Assembly (NCBI GenBank): GCA_033032865.1
Contig: JAWHQI010000166.1
Location: forward strand, 4,154,001-4,218,000
Direction of reading: 5' to 3'
From: Dactylorhiza incarnata
Lineage: Eukaryota > Streptophyta > Magnoliopsida > Asparagales > Orchidaceae
DNA: 64,000 bases
This document shows positions 33,138 to 42,709 of this stretch, piece after piece. A model generated the notes under the pieces. That model searched no databases, was not told where the DNA came from, and worked only from the letters and a program-made list of their open reading frames with translations. Each line of letters opens with the position of its first letter. The first letter of the stretch is position 1. The translations under genes and the position numbers were made by a program.

Positions 33138-35087
33138 TGTAACATCCCAATTTTTAATTTCTGGGCCCCTTCGTGATTAATTGAACCACTAGGGTCTTGT
33201 GGGCTTCATTGACACCCAAATGGGGGGTTGACACCCTATTGGGTGTTGTTGACCCAATAAGTCACTCAACCCACCCATCGGGCTACATGGAAAATTTTTG
33301 ACTTATGCACACGATAGACTCTCCTAGGTGTATAAATTGACCCGTTAGGTCTTAGTATAGACGTCCAAACCGCTGAGACGACGTCCAAACCGCTGAGACG
33401 ACAGTCCAAATCGCTGAGACGACGTCCAAACCGCTGAGACGACAGTCCAAACCGCTGAGACGACATCCAAACTGCTGAGACGACAGTCCAAACCGCTGAG
33501 ACGACGTCCAAACCACTGAGACGACGTCCAAACCGCTGAGACGACAGTCCAAACCGCTGAGACAACGTCCAAACCGCTGAGACGACAGTCCAAACCGCTG
33601 AGACGACGTCCAAACCGCCGAGACGACAGTCCAAACCGCCGAGACGACAGTCCAAACCGCCGAGACGACAGCCCAAATCGCTGAGACGGCGAGAAACTTG
33701 AGCAGAACGAGTTCGTCGAACGTAGACTTAGGTTCGACGAACTGAATTAACTAAATTGAACAAGAAATTGTGTTCGACGAACTAAAGGATAAGTTCGTCG
33801 AACAGAATCGAACTGAAAACTGGGTTCGACGAACTGAAGGTTAAGTTCGTCGAACCCAATCAAATCGTCGAACGGAATTGAACTGAAAACTAGGTTCGAC
33901 GAACTCAAGGCCGAGTTCGTCGAACTGAAAACTTGGTTCAACGAACTGAATGTTAAGTTCGTCGAACCCAATTAAATCGTCGAACCCAATTAGTTCGTCG
34001 AATGGAAATATTTCGTCGAACGCAACCTTAAGTTCGCCGAACGCGGAAATTCTGAATTTTTTCCTAAGTTCTAGCTACCGGGACACACTTACACTTTATT
34101 TAAAACACTAAATAAATAAAATAAATAACCTAAGTATGTTGCCATAATTATTGAAATTAAAAATTAAATTTACCAGTGAAATCTTTCATTTTTACGCCTC
34201 ATTAATGAATTCAAAACCGCCCTCATCAATGCCATTAATATGCAGCCATTGAAATTGATTCCCATCCACTCCCAATGCCTCGGGAAGGGCTTGGCTGGCT
34301 GGGATGTGAAGAGGGGCAAATTCACCAAGGAAGGAGGCATTAACTCCTCTAGGCAAATCTCACTCCTATATAAACCCCATCACAGTTAGGAATTCGTTTT
34401 TCCCTACCCCTTGCTCCCCCAACCAGCCATAGAAGAGCCCCGGTGACTTTTCGACAAGCCTCCTCCATGAATTCTGGCGAACTCCACCGCTAGCAATGGC
34501 CGCATTACGATCCCCTCGCCTAAACGACACGAATGTAAGTTTCTCCGACTCCTCCCTGCCCTTAGATCTTTTCTCGTCGACCTCCGTCGTCTCTGACCAC
34601 CGGAGCCGGCGATCCCGGCCTTGGAAGCTTCGGACTACCCACTTCAATCTCTGTCACCACTGCGGGCTTCGGCCTTACATGGGACGTGTGAAGGGGAGGG
34701 AGGGTCCTCTCGACCTTCCCTCAAGGCCCTTGAAGCGAGGAGACTCATCAGAAACCACTCCGGCGGCCTCCTCCTTCCAAACGAAAAAAAATGATGAAAC
34801 AAAAAAAAATATTTTCCGACCACCGCCGGCGGCGGCCGGCCGCCGGCAGACCCTCCCCCACCGGGGCTCCCCCCCGGGTGCACCTACTGGAGGTAGTGGT
34901 CGGAGCAATGGAATCCTGGATACATTAGAGAAATCCCGCACATGCATGTATGCCACTGTGCATGCAGCCATGCATGCAGCTCCAGAAGTTTGGCCGATTT
35001 AGATTTATACATATATATATATGTATCGTATTTATATATATTATATATACATATATGTATGATGTATAAATATTTTTTGCATGTATG

Positions 35088-35123
<36 letters not shown>

Positions 35124-37242
35124 CATATTTATACAAAAATATAATCCGGTGCGAACCCCGCTGCCCGGATTTATTGTCCGGCCCGCACGCAACAATTACC
35201 CTGCACCAAGAATCATGCGCAGGTCTTTTATTTCCCTTGACAAGTAATCATGTGGTTTTAATCTTCGGAAATTTTAGTGTTTCTTAAAACGAATTTTTAA
35301 TTATCTTAGAAGCAGATTTGGAAAATAGTTGTGAGACACCTTATTATAGATACTTATTTATACTATAACTTTCATGTTATGTGTTTTCTGTTTTAAAGTA
35401 TGTAACAAATTTATTTTTACACCCGAAAGGTATATTTAACCATCCTGAAAATTTAGTTCATGTTTGTTTCCAGAAAACTGTTATTTTATGTAAACTTCTG
35501 CCATCATGTTGGAGACCTTGGGGTCTGTTTTAGACGAGGCATGTGAGAGATGGTATTGTAGTTAAACATATCTACCACAATTGTCACTTTTGTCACTTCC
35601 CGGTTTGAAACCTCTAAGTAATTTAAATTTAGGCCCTAACAGCGCAATCTAAATTTTAGAAATCCTGCTTGTCTAGAAAACTGTTATTTTATGTAAATTT
35701 CTACCATCATTTTGGAGACCTTAGTTCCTGTTTTAGACAAAACTTGTGAGATATGATATTGTAGCTAAACATATTTACCACAAATTTCACTCTTGTTACT
35801 TCCTAATTTGAAGCCTTTAAGTAATTTAAATATAGCTCTCCACAGTGCTATCTGAATTTGCTAGATCAGGTGTTAGAATAAAAATGCACATTTTTCAAGC
35901 ATACTATGTGATAAACATAATTCGTAAAATCTTGCTAGATTCATTTGCTTGTCTATCTCCATAATAATATCAAGCCACACGAGCTTGGAATATGATGTGA
36001 ACCATAAATTAAGTGCTCAAGTTTGAATATTGATATAAATAATTGCTTCATTCATCACCTTGTGCATGAGGGCATGAGAGGGTGCATGGTTACCGATGTG
36101 GCGGGTTCGTCGACTTTCCCGTAATATACACTATGGGAGAAGTTGTGACGACGAACTCTTTCGTTTCTGGTGGTGAAGAGGACCGGGGGCTAGCTGCCCC
36201 TTCCACACAGGTCCGTCTCACAAATTTTTGGTTATGTGCCGAGAGGATCTCCGCACGAGGTGAGGATGTGTCCCAACCGAGAGTACCTATTCTCCATAGA
36301 GGTACGAAGGCCTAGGAAGTTGGGGTGTATCCATAACCTAGAAGTGGGAGCGACCGACCCACTGTCACCGTCTGGCCACGGCGGTGAGGCCCGGGAAGTG
36401 AGCTCCTTCTCTTAACAGGTCATTATGTCGACATAGGGGAAAGTGATTGAGACATATCATTCGAGTGATAGGGAGGACAACCATACATGCCATCATATCA
36501 TATATATGTATGTTACTTATGCTCTCACCTTGGACCGACATTGTAACACCACTGTTAGGAAGGTTCATACGATGACGGGTGAATTTACAAATTTAGCCAT
36601 TTTCCCCCTTAATACGAATTGTTTCAGATTACTGCTACTTTTATATAACCCTGTTATGTATATGTTTATATATTTGTTTCGGCTATTATGCTAACCTTCC
36701 TGCAGGTGTCCTTCCTGTGCCCATTAGGGGGCTGGGGGGAGCGTGGGATTTACTTGGTCCGTCGTGGCTAACGTACTCTTGTACGTTATCATTTTAAGAA
36801 TCGATGCGCCTATCGACGGAGCAGGAACAGATGGACGAGCGTAGACGTACCCGTGATGACGAGGAGTTCCCTGAGCCAGTTTGGACGATTTATGAGGATG
36901 TGAGGGTACTATTCTGGGAGAGGAGAGGATGAGAGGTTTCTTTCGATTAGACATTTTGTCGTCTTATGACTACGACGGTTATTGCTGCGAGACTCTATAT
37001 TTATACCCCATCATGGGTTTTCATCCTTATTTTATTATATATCATGCTGGGTGTTTCTGTGTTGTTCTTGTTTCCACAAAACTTTTATACTCTGTGAATA
37101 TTTTTTGTAATGATGCATAGTCTTACAGGGCGAATGTTCCGCCAATTGGGTCTTGGGTCAGGTAAGAGGGTGAACCTCTTCAGACACGCAAACCTTTTGG
37201 GGGAGCGCTCGCCCTGGGCATAAGGATCCCCTTGGTTTACAA

Positions 37243-37274
<32 letters not shown>

Positions 37275-37287
37275 CGGGGTTCTTACA
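33138..37287 (+). mobile_element. Chromovirus 3' LTR, 4150 bp
   Basis: Homologous to 12701-16762 plus 28038-28084, with the same order of 20-bp repeats (33360-33690, 16 units), TTCGACGAA palindromes (33700-34040), TATA (34377-34384), TA-rich block (about 35010-35130) and 205-bp duplication. It carries a ~70-bp stretch near 34070-34150 that the 5' LTR lacks, and a G32 run at 37243-37274 near its end. Confidence 0.92.
33360..33690. repeat. 16 tandem units of GTCCAAACCGCTGAGACGA
   Basis: 3' LTR counterpart of 12926-13294. More homogeneous than the 5' copy and two units shorter. Confidence 0.9.
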
Positions 37288-37292
37288 CTGCT
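37288..37292. other. Target site duplication CTGCT, right copy
   Basis: Follows the terminal TTCTTACA and matches 12696-12700. Confidence 0.92.
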
Positions 37293-37526
37293 CCCCTTAG
37301 GAGCCTTCTAACTCGCCGATGTGGAGAATATGGTCTCCGCCTCGCTCAGGTACACTACAACGTCCTTCCCCTTAGTTGTGGCAGGGGTCTCTTTGGTCCT
37401 CTTCTTCGCTGGATTTTTCGCGGAGGGCTGGCTCGCTGGCGGCGGTCGCTTCTTACCAGAAGTCAAGCCGGGAGGTTCTCAACATGCATCGGCGGCTGCA
37501 ATAGCGAGCAAGGTGGAGGTGAGGGT

Positions 37527-37531
37527 TGTAG
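37527..37531. other. Target site duplication TGTAG, left copy
   Basis: Repeated at 38858-38862, flanking the 5S-like foldback. Confidence 0.9.
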
Positions 37532-37749
37532 TGTAACAATCCAGGCCTGCCAACACGGGACCCAGCTGGACCGCCAGCACCCTCCTAGCCCAGGCCCGCC
37601 AACACGGGACCCAGCTGGCACCGGAAGGGTTCAGCCTAACCAGATGGTCTGCAGACCATGCACCCCAACCCCTCTCTATCCCACCACAGGGCACAACGGG
37701 TTGTTGGAGACCGCAGTCCCCCTTTTGATGAGAATTGAGCCAGTTAAGC

Positions 37750-37934
37750 GGCAGCGCGTGGACTTCCTAGGAGGTCACCCATCCCAGAATTGCTCCAGCC
37801 CGAGCACGCTTAACTATGGAGTACTTTCACTTGTCATCACCAATTGAGCCAGTTAAGCGGCAGCGCGTGGACTTCCTAGGAGGTCACCCATCCCAGAATT
37901 GCTCCAGCCCGAGTACGCTTAACTATGGAGTACT
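37750..37934 (-). repeat. Two tandem 5S-rRNA-like modules (minus sense)
   Basis: Two ~110-bp tandem copies (5S-like parts about 37750-37824 and 37860-37934). Each, on the minus strand, has the 5S internal promoter boxes: TTAAGCG(T/G)(G/A)CTCGGGC (A box) and GGATGGGTGACCTCC (C box). They correspond to roughly the last 70 nt of plant 5S rRNA. The 5' third of 5S is absent, so these are not functional rRNA genes. Confidence 0.85.
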
Positions 37935-37966
37935 TTCACTTGTCAATTGGTGATGAGAAGTGAAAG

Positions 37967-38040
37967 TACTCCATAGTTAAGCGTGCTCGGGCTGGAGCAA
38001 TTCTGGGATGGGTGACCTCCTATGAAGTCCACGCGCTGCC
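37967..38040 (+). repeat. 5S-rRNA-like module (plus sense)
   Basis: ACTCCATAGTTAAGCGTGCT, then GGATGGGTGACCTCC. Same module as the inverted pair to its left, forming the foldback arm. Confidence 0.85.
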
Positions 38041-38508
38041 GCTTAACTGGCTCAATTCTCATCAAAAGGGGGACTGCGGTCTCCAACAACCCGCTGTGCC
38101 CTGTGGTGGGATAGAGAGGGGTTGGGGTGCATGGTCTGTAGACCATCTGGTTAGGCTGAACCCTTCCAGTGCCAGCTGGGTCCCGTGTTGGCGGGCCTGG
38201 GCTAGGAGGGTGCTGGCGGTCCAGCTGGGTCCCATGTTGGCGGGCCTGGATCGTTACAAAAAGTCTTATCCTCCAGGATTGCACTTTTTGTAACGATCCA
38301 GACCCGCCAACACGGGACCCAGCTGGACCGCCAGCACCCTCCTAGCCCAGGCCCGCCAACACGGGACCCAGCTGGCACTGGAAGGGTTCAACCTAACCAG
38401 ATGGTCTGCAGACCATGCACTCCAACCCCTCTCTGTCCCACCACAGGGCACAGTGGGTTGTTGGAGACCGCAGTCCCCCTTCGATGAGAATTGAGCCAGT
38501 TAAGCTAC

Positions 38509-38539
38509 AATGCGTGGACTTCCCAGGAGGTCACCCATC
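38509..38539 (-). repeat. Truncated 5S-like module (C box only)
   Basis: Minus strand GATGGGTGACCTCCTGGGAA, then cut. The A-box half seen in the other modules is missing, so the second foldback is asymmetric. Confidence 0.8.
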
Positions 38540-38566
38540 AGCTCAATTGGTGATGAGAAGTGAAAG

Positions 38567-38640
38567 TACTCCATAGTTAAGCGTGCTCGGGCTGGAGCAA
38601 TTCTGGGATGGGTGACCTCCTGGGAAGTCCACGTGATGCC
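38567..38640 (+). repeat. 5S-rRNA-like module (plus sense), best preserved
   Basis: TTAAGCGTGCTCGGGC, then GGATGGGTGACCTCC and GGGAAGTCC, with spacing as in 5S rRNA. Compared with the plant 5S sequence as I know it, the region from about nt 47 to 116 aligns, with differences mainly between the A and C boxes. Confidence 0.87.
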
Positions 38641-38862
38641 GCTTAACTGGCTCAATTCTCATCAAAGGGGGACTGCGGTCTCCAACAACCCACTGTGCCC
38701 TATGGTGGGACAGAGAGGGGTTGGGGTGCATGGTCTGCAGACCATCTGGTTAGGCTGAACCCTTCCGGTGCCAGTTGGGTCCCGTGTTGGCGGGCCTGGG
38801 CTAGGAGGGTGCTGGCGGTCCAGCTGGGTCCCGTGTTGGCGGGCCTGGATCGTTACATGTAG

Positions 38863-39121
38863 TACTCACGTGCAGGGGGTGGAGGGGAAGATCCCGCTCT
38901 CCTGCGAAGGTTACAATAGTAAGAGTTAATCGCCAGAATCAAGAAAATTATTGGAAATTTGCGAGTGCGAGTCAAACCTTCTCCTTAGGGCACCGGAAGA
39001 AGCGAGTCCACCCTCTGCCGGAGGTATGCCACCTCGAAGTTCTTCCCCTCCAAGTACTGGAAGAGCTTCACGTTGTCCCCCCTAGCGAAGCCGGGGGGGG
39101 GGGGGGGGGGGGGGTAGTAGG
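38863..39121 (-). pseudogene. Lower Tat accessory gene 2, middle segment
   Basis: Minus strand reading resembles the upper copy (GDNVKLFQYLEGKNFEVAYLRQRVD here; LDLYLFLKDKVMDVVFLRRGVDH there), so it belongs to the same gene as 37293-39736. A G22 run at 39093-39114 breaks it. The upper copy has no homopolymer at this place. Confidence 0.6.
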
Positions 39122-39736
39122 TCACCTCGTCTCGCTGGAGGGGCGATAAGGGAATGTTGTCGAATGGTCCATTGAAAGGACGAGCTTATGATGCCAGTAA
39201 TGGCTCTTGTTCACTGTCTCGCAGATAGTGACGTGCTGGCTCGCGAAGTGGGTTGTTCCGTCTTTATAGGTGCGGAAGGAGAAAGCCTTGCGGAAGATGA
39301 GCAGGCTGAACTCTATTTTCTCCTCGTGTAGATAGCTGGCGAACGCGACCACCACAGCGATCGCATTCGGGGTCAGCTGGCTCGGCAAGACGCCATAGCA
39401 CTTGAGCTCCTGGGAAATTCACCAAGGAAGGATTAGCACACTCTTTGCGAAGCGAGCAAGAAATGCAAGGGTTATGTAGAGTAGCTGGCGCACTTTCGGC
39501 CATAAGGGGAGTCGCAACCCATTCTCAAAGTGAGCGATGGAGATGGCGAGCTCGTCAGGGGATGGCTCGTTTATGGCGACGGTGTTCGCCGGGCGGCGAG
39601 CGACGAATCCCGAGGGAATGTACTAGTCCACTATAGTAAGGAACTCCTCGTCTGTGAGCGTAGCGCAAAAGAAAGCATGGTCGCGATAGGCCCCAGCGCA
39701 CCTGGCCCGCCCTTCGGAATCTCCGTCAGCAACCAT

Positions 39737-40267
39737 GTTTAAAATAACAGCGAGCCGGAAGAAGCGCGAGTGCGAACTGAGAACTGCGAGAGAGTCTGGA
39801 AGAAAGGAAAAGTGTTGAAGGCAATTAATACAGTGGTTGGTGAAGAAATACCGGCGGCTATTTAGAGGAATGAAAAGGGCGGGAAGGATTTGAAGCACCA
39901 TTGGGTGCGGATAGCTGAACCGCGCGGTGACATTTTAGCTTCTTGAACCTTTATCCGCTCCGGGTGGGCTTGCGTCCTAGCGACATCCTCTCACTCGCCA
40001 ATAGGCGAGCCAAGCTGCAGGGAAAGAAATAAAAGTCGCGAAGGCGAGGCTACAGTTCGCGAGTCTAACTTGAAGCGAGACATGCATATCAAGTAGAAAA
40101 TAAGTAACGTGCGAGCACAGTTAACATAGCGATAGAAGCAATAAAAAGCGAAAGAGAAAGCTCGCGAGCGAGCAAGAACATCCATATTATAGACCCGTAA
40201 ATTGTTCAAGATCCCTAGAGAAAGTAATAGGGGCGAGCGAGAAAAAATAAATAAATAACATTGTTCA
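39737..40267 (-). promoter_or_regulatory. Upstream region of lower accessory gene 2 with TATA box
   Basis: Minus strand CTCTAAATAG at 39858-39867, about 120 bases before the ATG. The upper copy has AATAAATAG at 45280, also about 110-120 bases before its ATG. The rest (39870-40267) shows no gene and is the spacer between the two accessory genes. Confidence 0.5.
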
Positions 40268-40346
40268 GTAATTTATCCACTTCCATCGGTCGCGGCCTCG
40301 CACCCCCGAAAGCAGTGGTACTTTCTGGTAGTGGTACTCGCGAACC

Positions 40347-40351
40347 GACTG
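40347..40351. other. Target site duplication GACTG, left copy
   Basis: Repeated at 40708-40712, flanking the palindromic tRNA-like element. Confidence 0.92.
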
Positions 40352-40707
40352 TGTAACACCCCAAGGCATTCCACAACCTCATCCTGTGTGCCCGGGCTGC
40401 AACCCATGTGCAACCCCAACCCCTCTCCGCGCCTATTTCTCAGCGCGTTGGGTTGTTGAGTGGGGGATTCGATCCCGCCACCTCCTGGATAAGAACTCCT
40501 TCAACCGAGCCTTATCACCAACTGAGCTGCAGCTCAGTTGGTGATAAGGCTCGGTTGAAGGAGTTCTTATCTAGGAGGTGGCGGGATCGAATCCCCCACT
40601 CAACAACCCAACGCCCTGAGAAACAGGCGCGGAGAGGGGTTGGGGTTGCACATGGGTTGCAGCCCGGGAACACAGGATGAGGTTGTGGCCTGCCCTAGGG
40701 TGTTACA
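40352..40707. mobile_element. 356-bp palindromic foldback with tRNA-like arms
   Basis: TGTAACACCC(C) ... (A)GGGTGTTACA, TSD GACTG. It is symmetric about 40529/40530 (GAGCTGCAGCTC) with two 178-bp arms nearly identical in inverted order. Read outwards, each arm has an A-box-like AGCTCAGTTGGTGATAAGG (plus arm 40531-40549), a B-box-like GGATCGAATCC (plus arm 40584-40594; minus arm 40465-40475), then the body CAACAACCCA ... GAGAGGGGTTGGGGTTGCA and the terminus. A/B box spacing is tRNA-like, but the cloverleaf is not complete. No protein is encoded. Confidence 0.9.
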
Positions 40708-41941
40708 GACTGGACCTCACGCTGCATCAGCCGCATCTGATCTTCGATTCGCACGAGGTGCACCCCAAGCGAGGTGACCTCGCCGCAAGCAACCCGCCGC
40801 ATCTCGACAAGGAGGCGCACGTTCGCGTTCTCCATGGCAGCAAACCTCTCTTCATACGCCATCTGGTCCACCCGGTTCTTGTCATACAGATCCCGCAGCA
40901 TGAGGCCATACTTCTAGAACAACTCGGCGACCCGTCTCTTCATTTTCTTGGGATTGCCGGGGTCCCCCAGGAAGTCCGCGACCTAGTTCGGCGAGGGCGG
41001 GGGGGGGGGGGGGGGGGGGGGGGTTATCTCCTCCTCTCCGTGCTCCGACTCGGCAGGTGGGGTCGGGGGAACACCTGGGAGGAAGAAGTCAGCAATTAAG
41101 AGTGAGAAGGAGGCATTCAACATAAATCATTTAACTTGGCGAAATGAGTTTGGTACGGGCTCGCTGATGAGAGGAGCTCGGCTAGCCCTTGAAGGCTTCA
41201 GTGAAGGCAGGGGTGATAGATTTCTCCACGCCAGGGCGGTGCGTCGAGTCGTCCGTGACCCGGGGGTCGGCAAGTAGCGAGCCGCCCGAACTCCGTTGGC
41301 CTAGCGAGCCAAACCCCGGGGTGAGGATGGTCATTTTAGGTGGGGCTGGCGAGCCCACTGGAGTGGGGGTTCGCCTCTCCGGGGCCACGAGGGGGGTCAC
41401 TGCACTAAAGGAACATCACGGGTTCTGCAAGCGAAGACCGCAAGAGATAGCGAGGCGAATAACTCACCAGGTCGCGAGGATGGTGCTCGCAGGTCGGTGG
41501 TCCTCACATCCAGGGGGAAGTCATTCCTCCAGGGGGATGCAAGGCGAGACCCCGTTGGTGATTTCCCAATGAGATTTTCCTCGGGGGGGAGGGCTCTGCG
41601 AGCAAAAGAAACAGAATCAGTCGAGCAAATTTTGGATTGACGAACCTTCAACAATAGAACCTGCGAGTCGAGCTCATTGCGAGGGGACGGAGACAGAGGC
41701 GATGCCATATCCTCCCTGGGAGGCCGTCAGACGGTCTTTGCCTTTTTGGCCTGAAGCAGAGGTGGAGCAGGTTGCGGAGAAATCCAGGGGGCGAGCTCGG
41801 CAACTTTGGCTCTTTGGATTGCCTGTGAGGCCTTGAGGCGAGCCAATATTTCTTCCCTATTGGACATCTCGATTGATATGGCGACGGGCAGCGAAGGAGG
41901 TGAGAGGGAGAAAAATTTCATGCATCGGCCAGGGAGAATGG

Positions 41942-41949
41942 TATTTATA
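41942..41949 (-). promoter_or_regulatory. TATA box of lower accessory gene 1
   Basis: Minus strand CTATAAATAC, about 75 bases before the ATG at 41867 and about 100 bases from the polypurine tract and LTR. The upper copy has TATAAATAG in the same relative place (43569). Confidence 0.65.
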
Positions 41950-42050
41950 GCATTGGGCATGGGGCCCACCAAAAGATTCTCGCCACATCATCAAGGGGCC
42001 GGCGAACACAAGGGGTTGGATGTTTATTCGCGATCCTAAGTTAGCCTTGT

Positions 42051-42063
42051 GAAGAGCGGGGAG
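42051..42063 (+). other. Polypurine tract of lower Tat element
   Basis: GAAGAGCGGGGAG directly before TGTGTACAACC. The upper Tat element has AAGAGCGGGGAT before TGTGTGCAACG on the minus strand. Confidence 0.75.
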
Positions 42064-42527
42064 TGTGTACAACCCCGATATTCGCTAAGAGGTGAGTGGA
42101 GACTAAGGGATCAATCGGCGAGAAAATCAGGAAGGAGGGCGAGCCAGGTTCTCAAAGGCCGCTCGCATGAGGGCGGGCGAGCCGGGCCCTCACCGGCCGC
42201 TTGCAGGAAGGCGGGTGAGCAGGTCCCTCATCGGCCGCTCGCATGAAGGGGGGTGAGCCAGGCTCTCGCAGTTCACGTGAGGGGAGCCGTGCAAGAGGAG
42301 CCCTCGTGGGCGGTTCGCCTAGTAGGAGTCTGGGGGGTTTTTTACCTCGAAGGCCTTGGTGGTCTGCAGTTAGCCCTCCAAACAACGGAGTTTGGCTGTT
42401 GGAAGACCATTTTGGGCTGTGCATAACAAAAGTGTAAGGCGGAATCTCGCTATTAGCAGACCATAAGTAAAAGACTATATATAGACCTCAAAGGGCACCT
42501 TTGGGCGAGCCAGGTTCTCAAAGGCCG
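42064..42527 (+). mobile_element. 3' LTR of lower Tat element, truncated
   Basis: Begins TGTGTACAACC after the polypurine tract. It contains ~40-bp GCGAGCC...GGCCGCTCGCATGA repeats (about 42130-42265) and a TATA box (CTATATATAG, 42475-42484). It ends abruptly at about 42527 where sequence of the upper-type Tat (gag start, minus strand) begins, so R and U5 are lost. Confidence 0.7.
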
Positions 42528-42651
42528 CGAGTAGCCCCCTGATGGTATCCTCCATAGACTTCATGTACTACTCGAAGACACTCTTGTTCACGACCTCGCT
42601 CAATGGCAGCGAGTTCCCCTGGCCAGTTCCTGGCTCGTCACGTTCAGCCAT
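42528..42651 (-). pseudogene. Tat gag N-terminal fragment
   Basis: Minus-strand ATG at 42649-42651 opens the same gag start as at 54042, including an in-frame TAG near codon 28, and is cut at 42527. It lies directly downstream of the LTR at 42710-43480, so that LTR serves as 5' LTR for this fragment. Confidence 0.75.
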
Positions 42652-42709
42652 GGGATCGTCAGATGAGATTTTCTTCTCTTGCTATAGTCCACGCTCACCG
42701 CACCAAAAA

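Larger units (their letters stand above)
12701..37287 (+). mobile_element. Tekay-like chromovirus (Ty3/gypsy), with nested insertions
   Basis: Bounded by TGTAACATCC ... TTCTTACA and CTGCT duplications. LTRs are about 4.1 kb, the primer site is tRNA-Met-like (28087-28097), and the internal region 28085-33137 carries gag, protease, RT, RNase H, integrase and a chromodomain. The 5' LTR is interrupted at 16762/28038 by a gag-only copia element. Without the insert the element would be about 13.3 kb. Multiple stops and an altered RT active site make it inactive. The Tekay/Del assignment is inferred from the chromodomain and integrase style. Confidence 0.92.
37532..38857. mobile_element. Compound foldback element built from 5S-rRNA-like modules
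   Basis: Starts TGTAACAATCCAGG, ends CCTGGATCGTTACA, with TSD TGTAG. It is two foldbacks: 37532-38258 and 38289-38857, joined by a 30-bp spacer. Each arm, read from the centre outwards, is a 5S-like module, then a body (CCAACAACCC, AGAGAGGGGTTGGGG, GGTCTGCAGACC), then a twofold repeat (GGGTCCCGTGTTGGCGGGCC) and the terminus. In the first foldback the left arm has a tandem duplication of the 5S module. It lies in, and breaks, the accessory gene. No protein is encoded. The mechanism of spread is unknown. Confidence 0.88.
37293..39736 (-). pseudogene. Lower Tat accessory gene 2, first part
   Basis: Starts at the minus-strand ATG at 39734-39736 (MVADGDSEGRARCAG). The matching gene in the upper Tat copy starts MVKEPSGDGRAFC. 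A helical domain follows: ELAISIAHFENGLRLPLWP, then LTPNAIAVVVAFASYLHEEK and FSLLIFRKAF (39122-39400), which I assign to the putative gypsy-type transposon domain (Transposase_28). An intron of about 70 bp near 39405-39475 separates the two halves. A basic Pro/Ser/Lys region (GKKRPPPASQPSAKNPAKKR) follows at about 37320-37500. The gene is cut at 37532-38857 by the 5S-like foldback and at 37292/12700 by the chromovirus, and has several stops. Confidence 0.72.
40268..41867 (-). pseudogene. Lower Tat accessory gene 1
   Basis: ATG at 41865-41867 (MSNREEILARLKASQAIQRAKV) behind a TATA box at 41942-41949. The gene then has several short open segments with likely introns or breaks, a G25 run at 40999-41023, and a coiled-coil end (YEERFAAMENANVRLLVEMRR ... 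VHLVRIEDQMRLMQREVQS, 40710-40901). It is interrupted by the tRNA-like foldback at 40352-40707, after which the frame stops near 40268. No known domain is recognised. The upper Tat copy has a coiled-coil gene in the same place. Exon borders are uncertain. Confidence 0.55.

Noticed and set aside
37750..38640. 5S rRNA genes
   Set aside because: Only the last ~70 nt of 5S are present, in inverted and truncated copies inside a transposon-like unit; the 5' third is missing.
40515..40600. tRNA genes
   Set aside because: A- and B-box-like sequences are present, but no full acceptor stem or cloverleaf can be drawn, and the two copies form a palindrome.
40352..40707. SINE insertion
   Set aside because: A SINE would have one Pol III head and an A- or T-rich tail with longer, variable target duplications; this is a symmetric palindrome with a 5-bp duplication and no tail.
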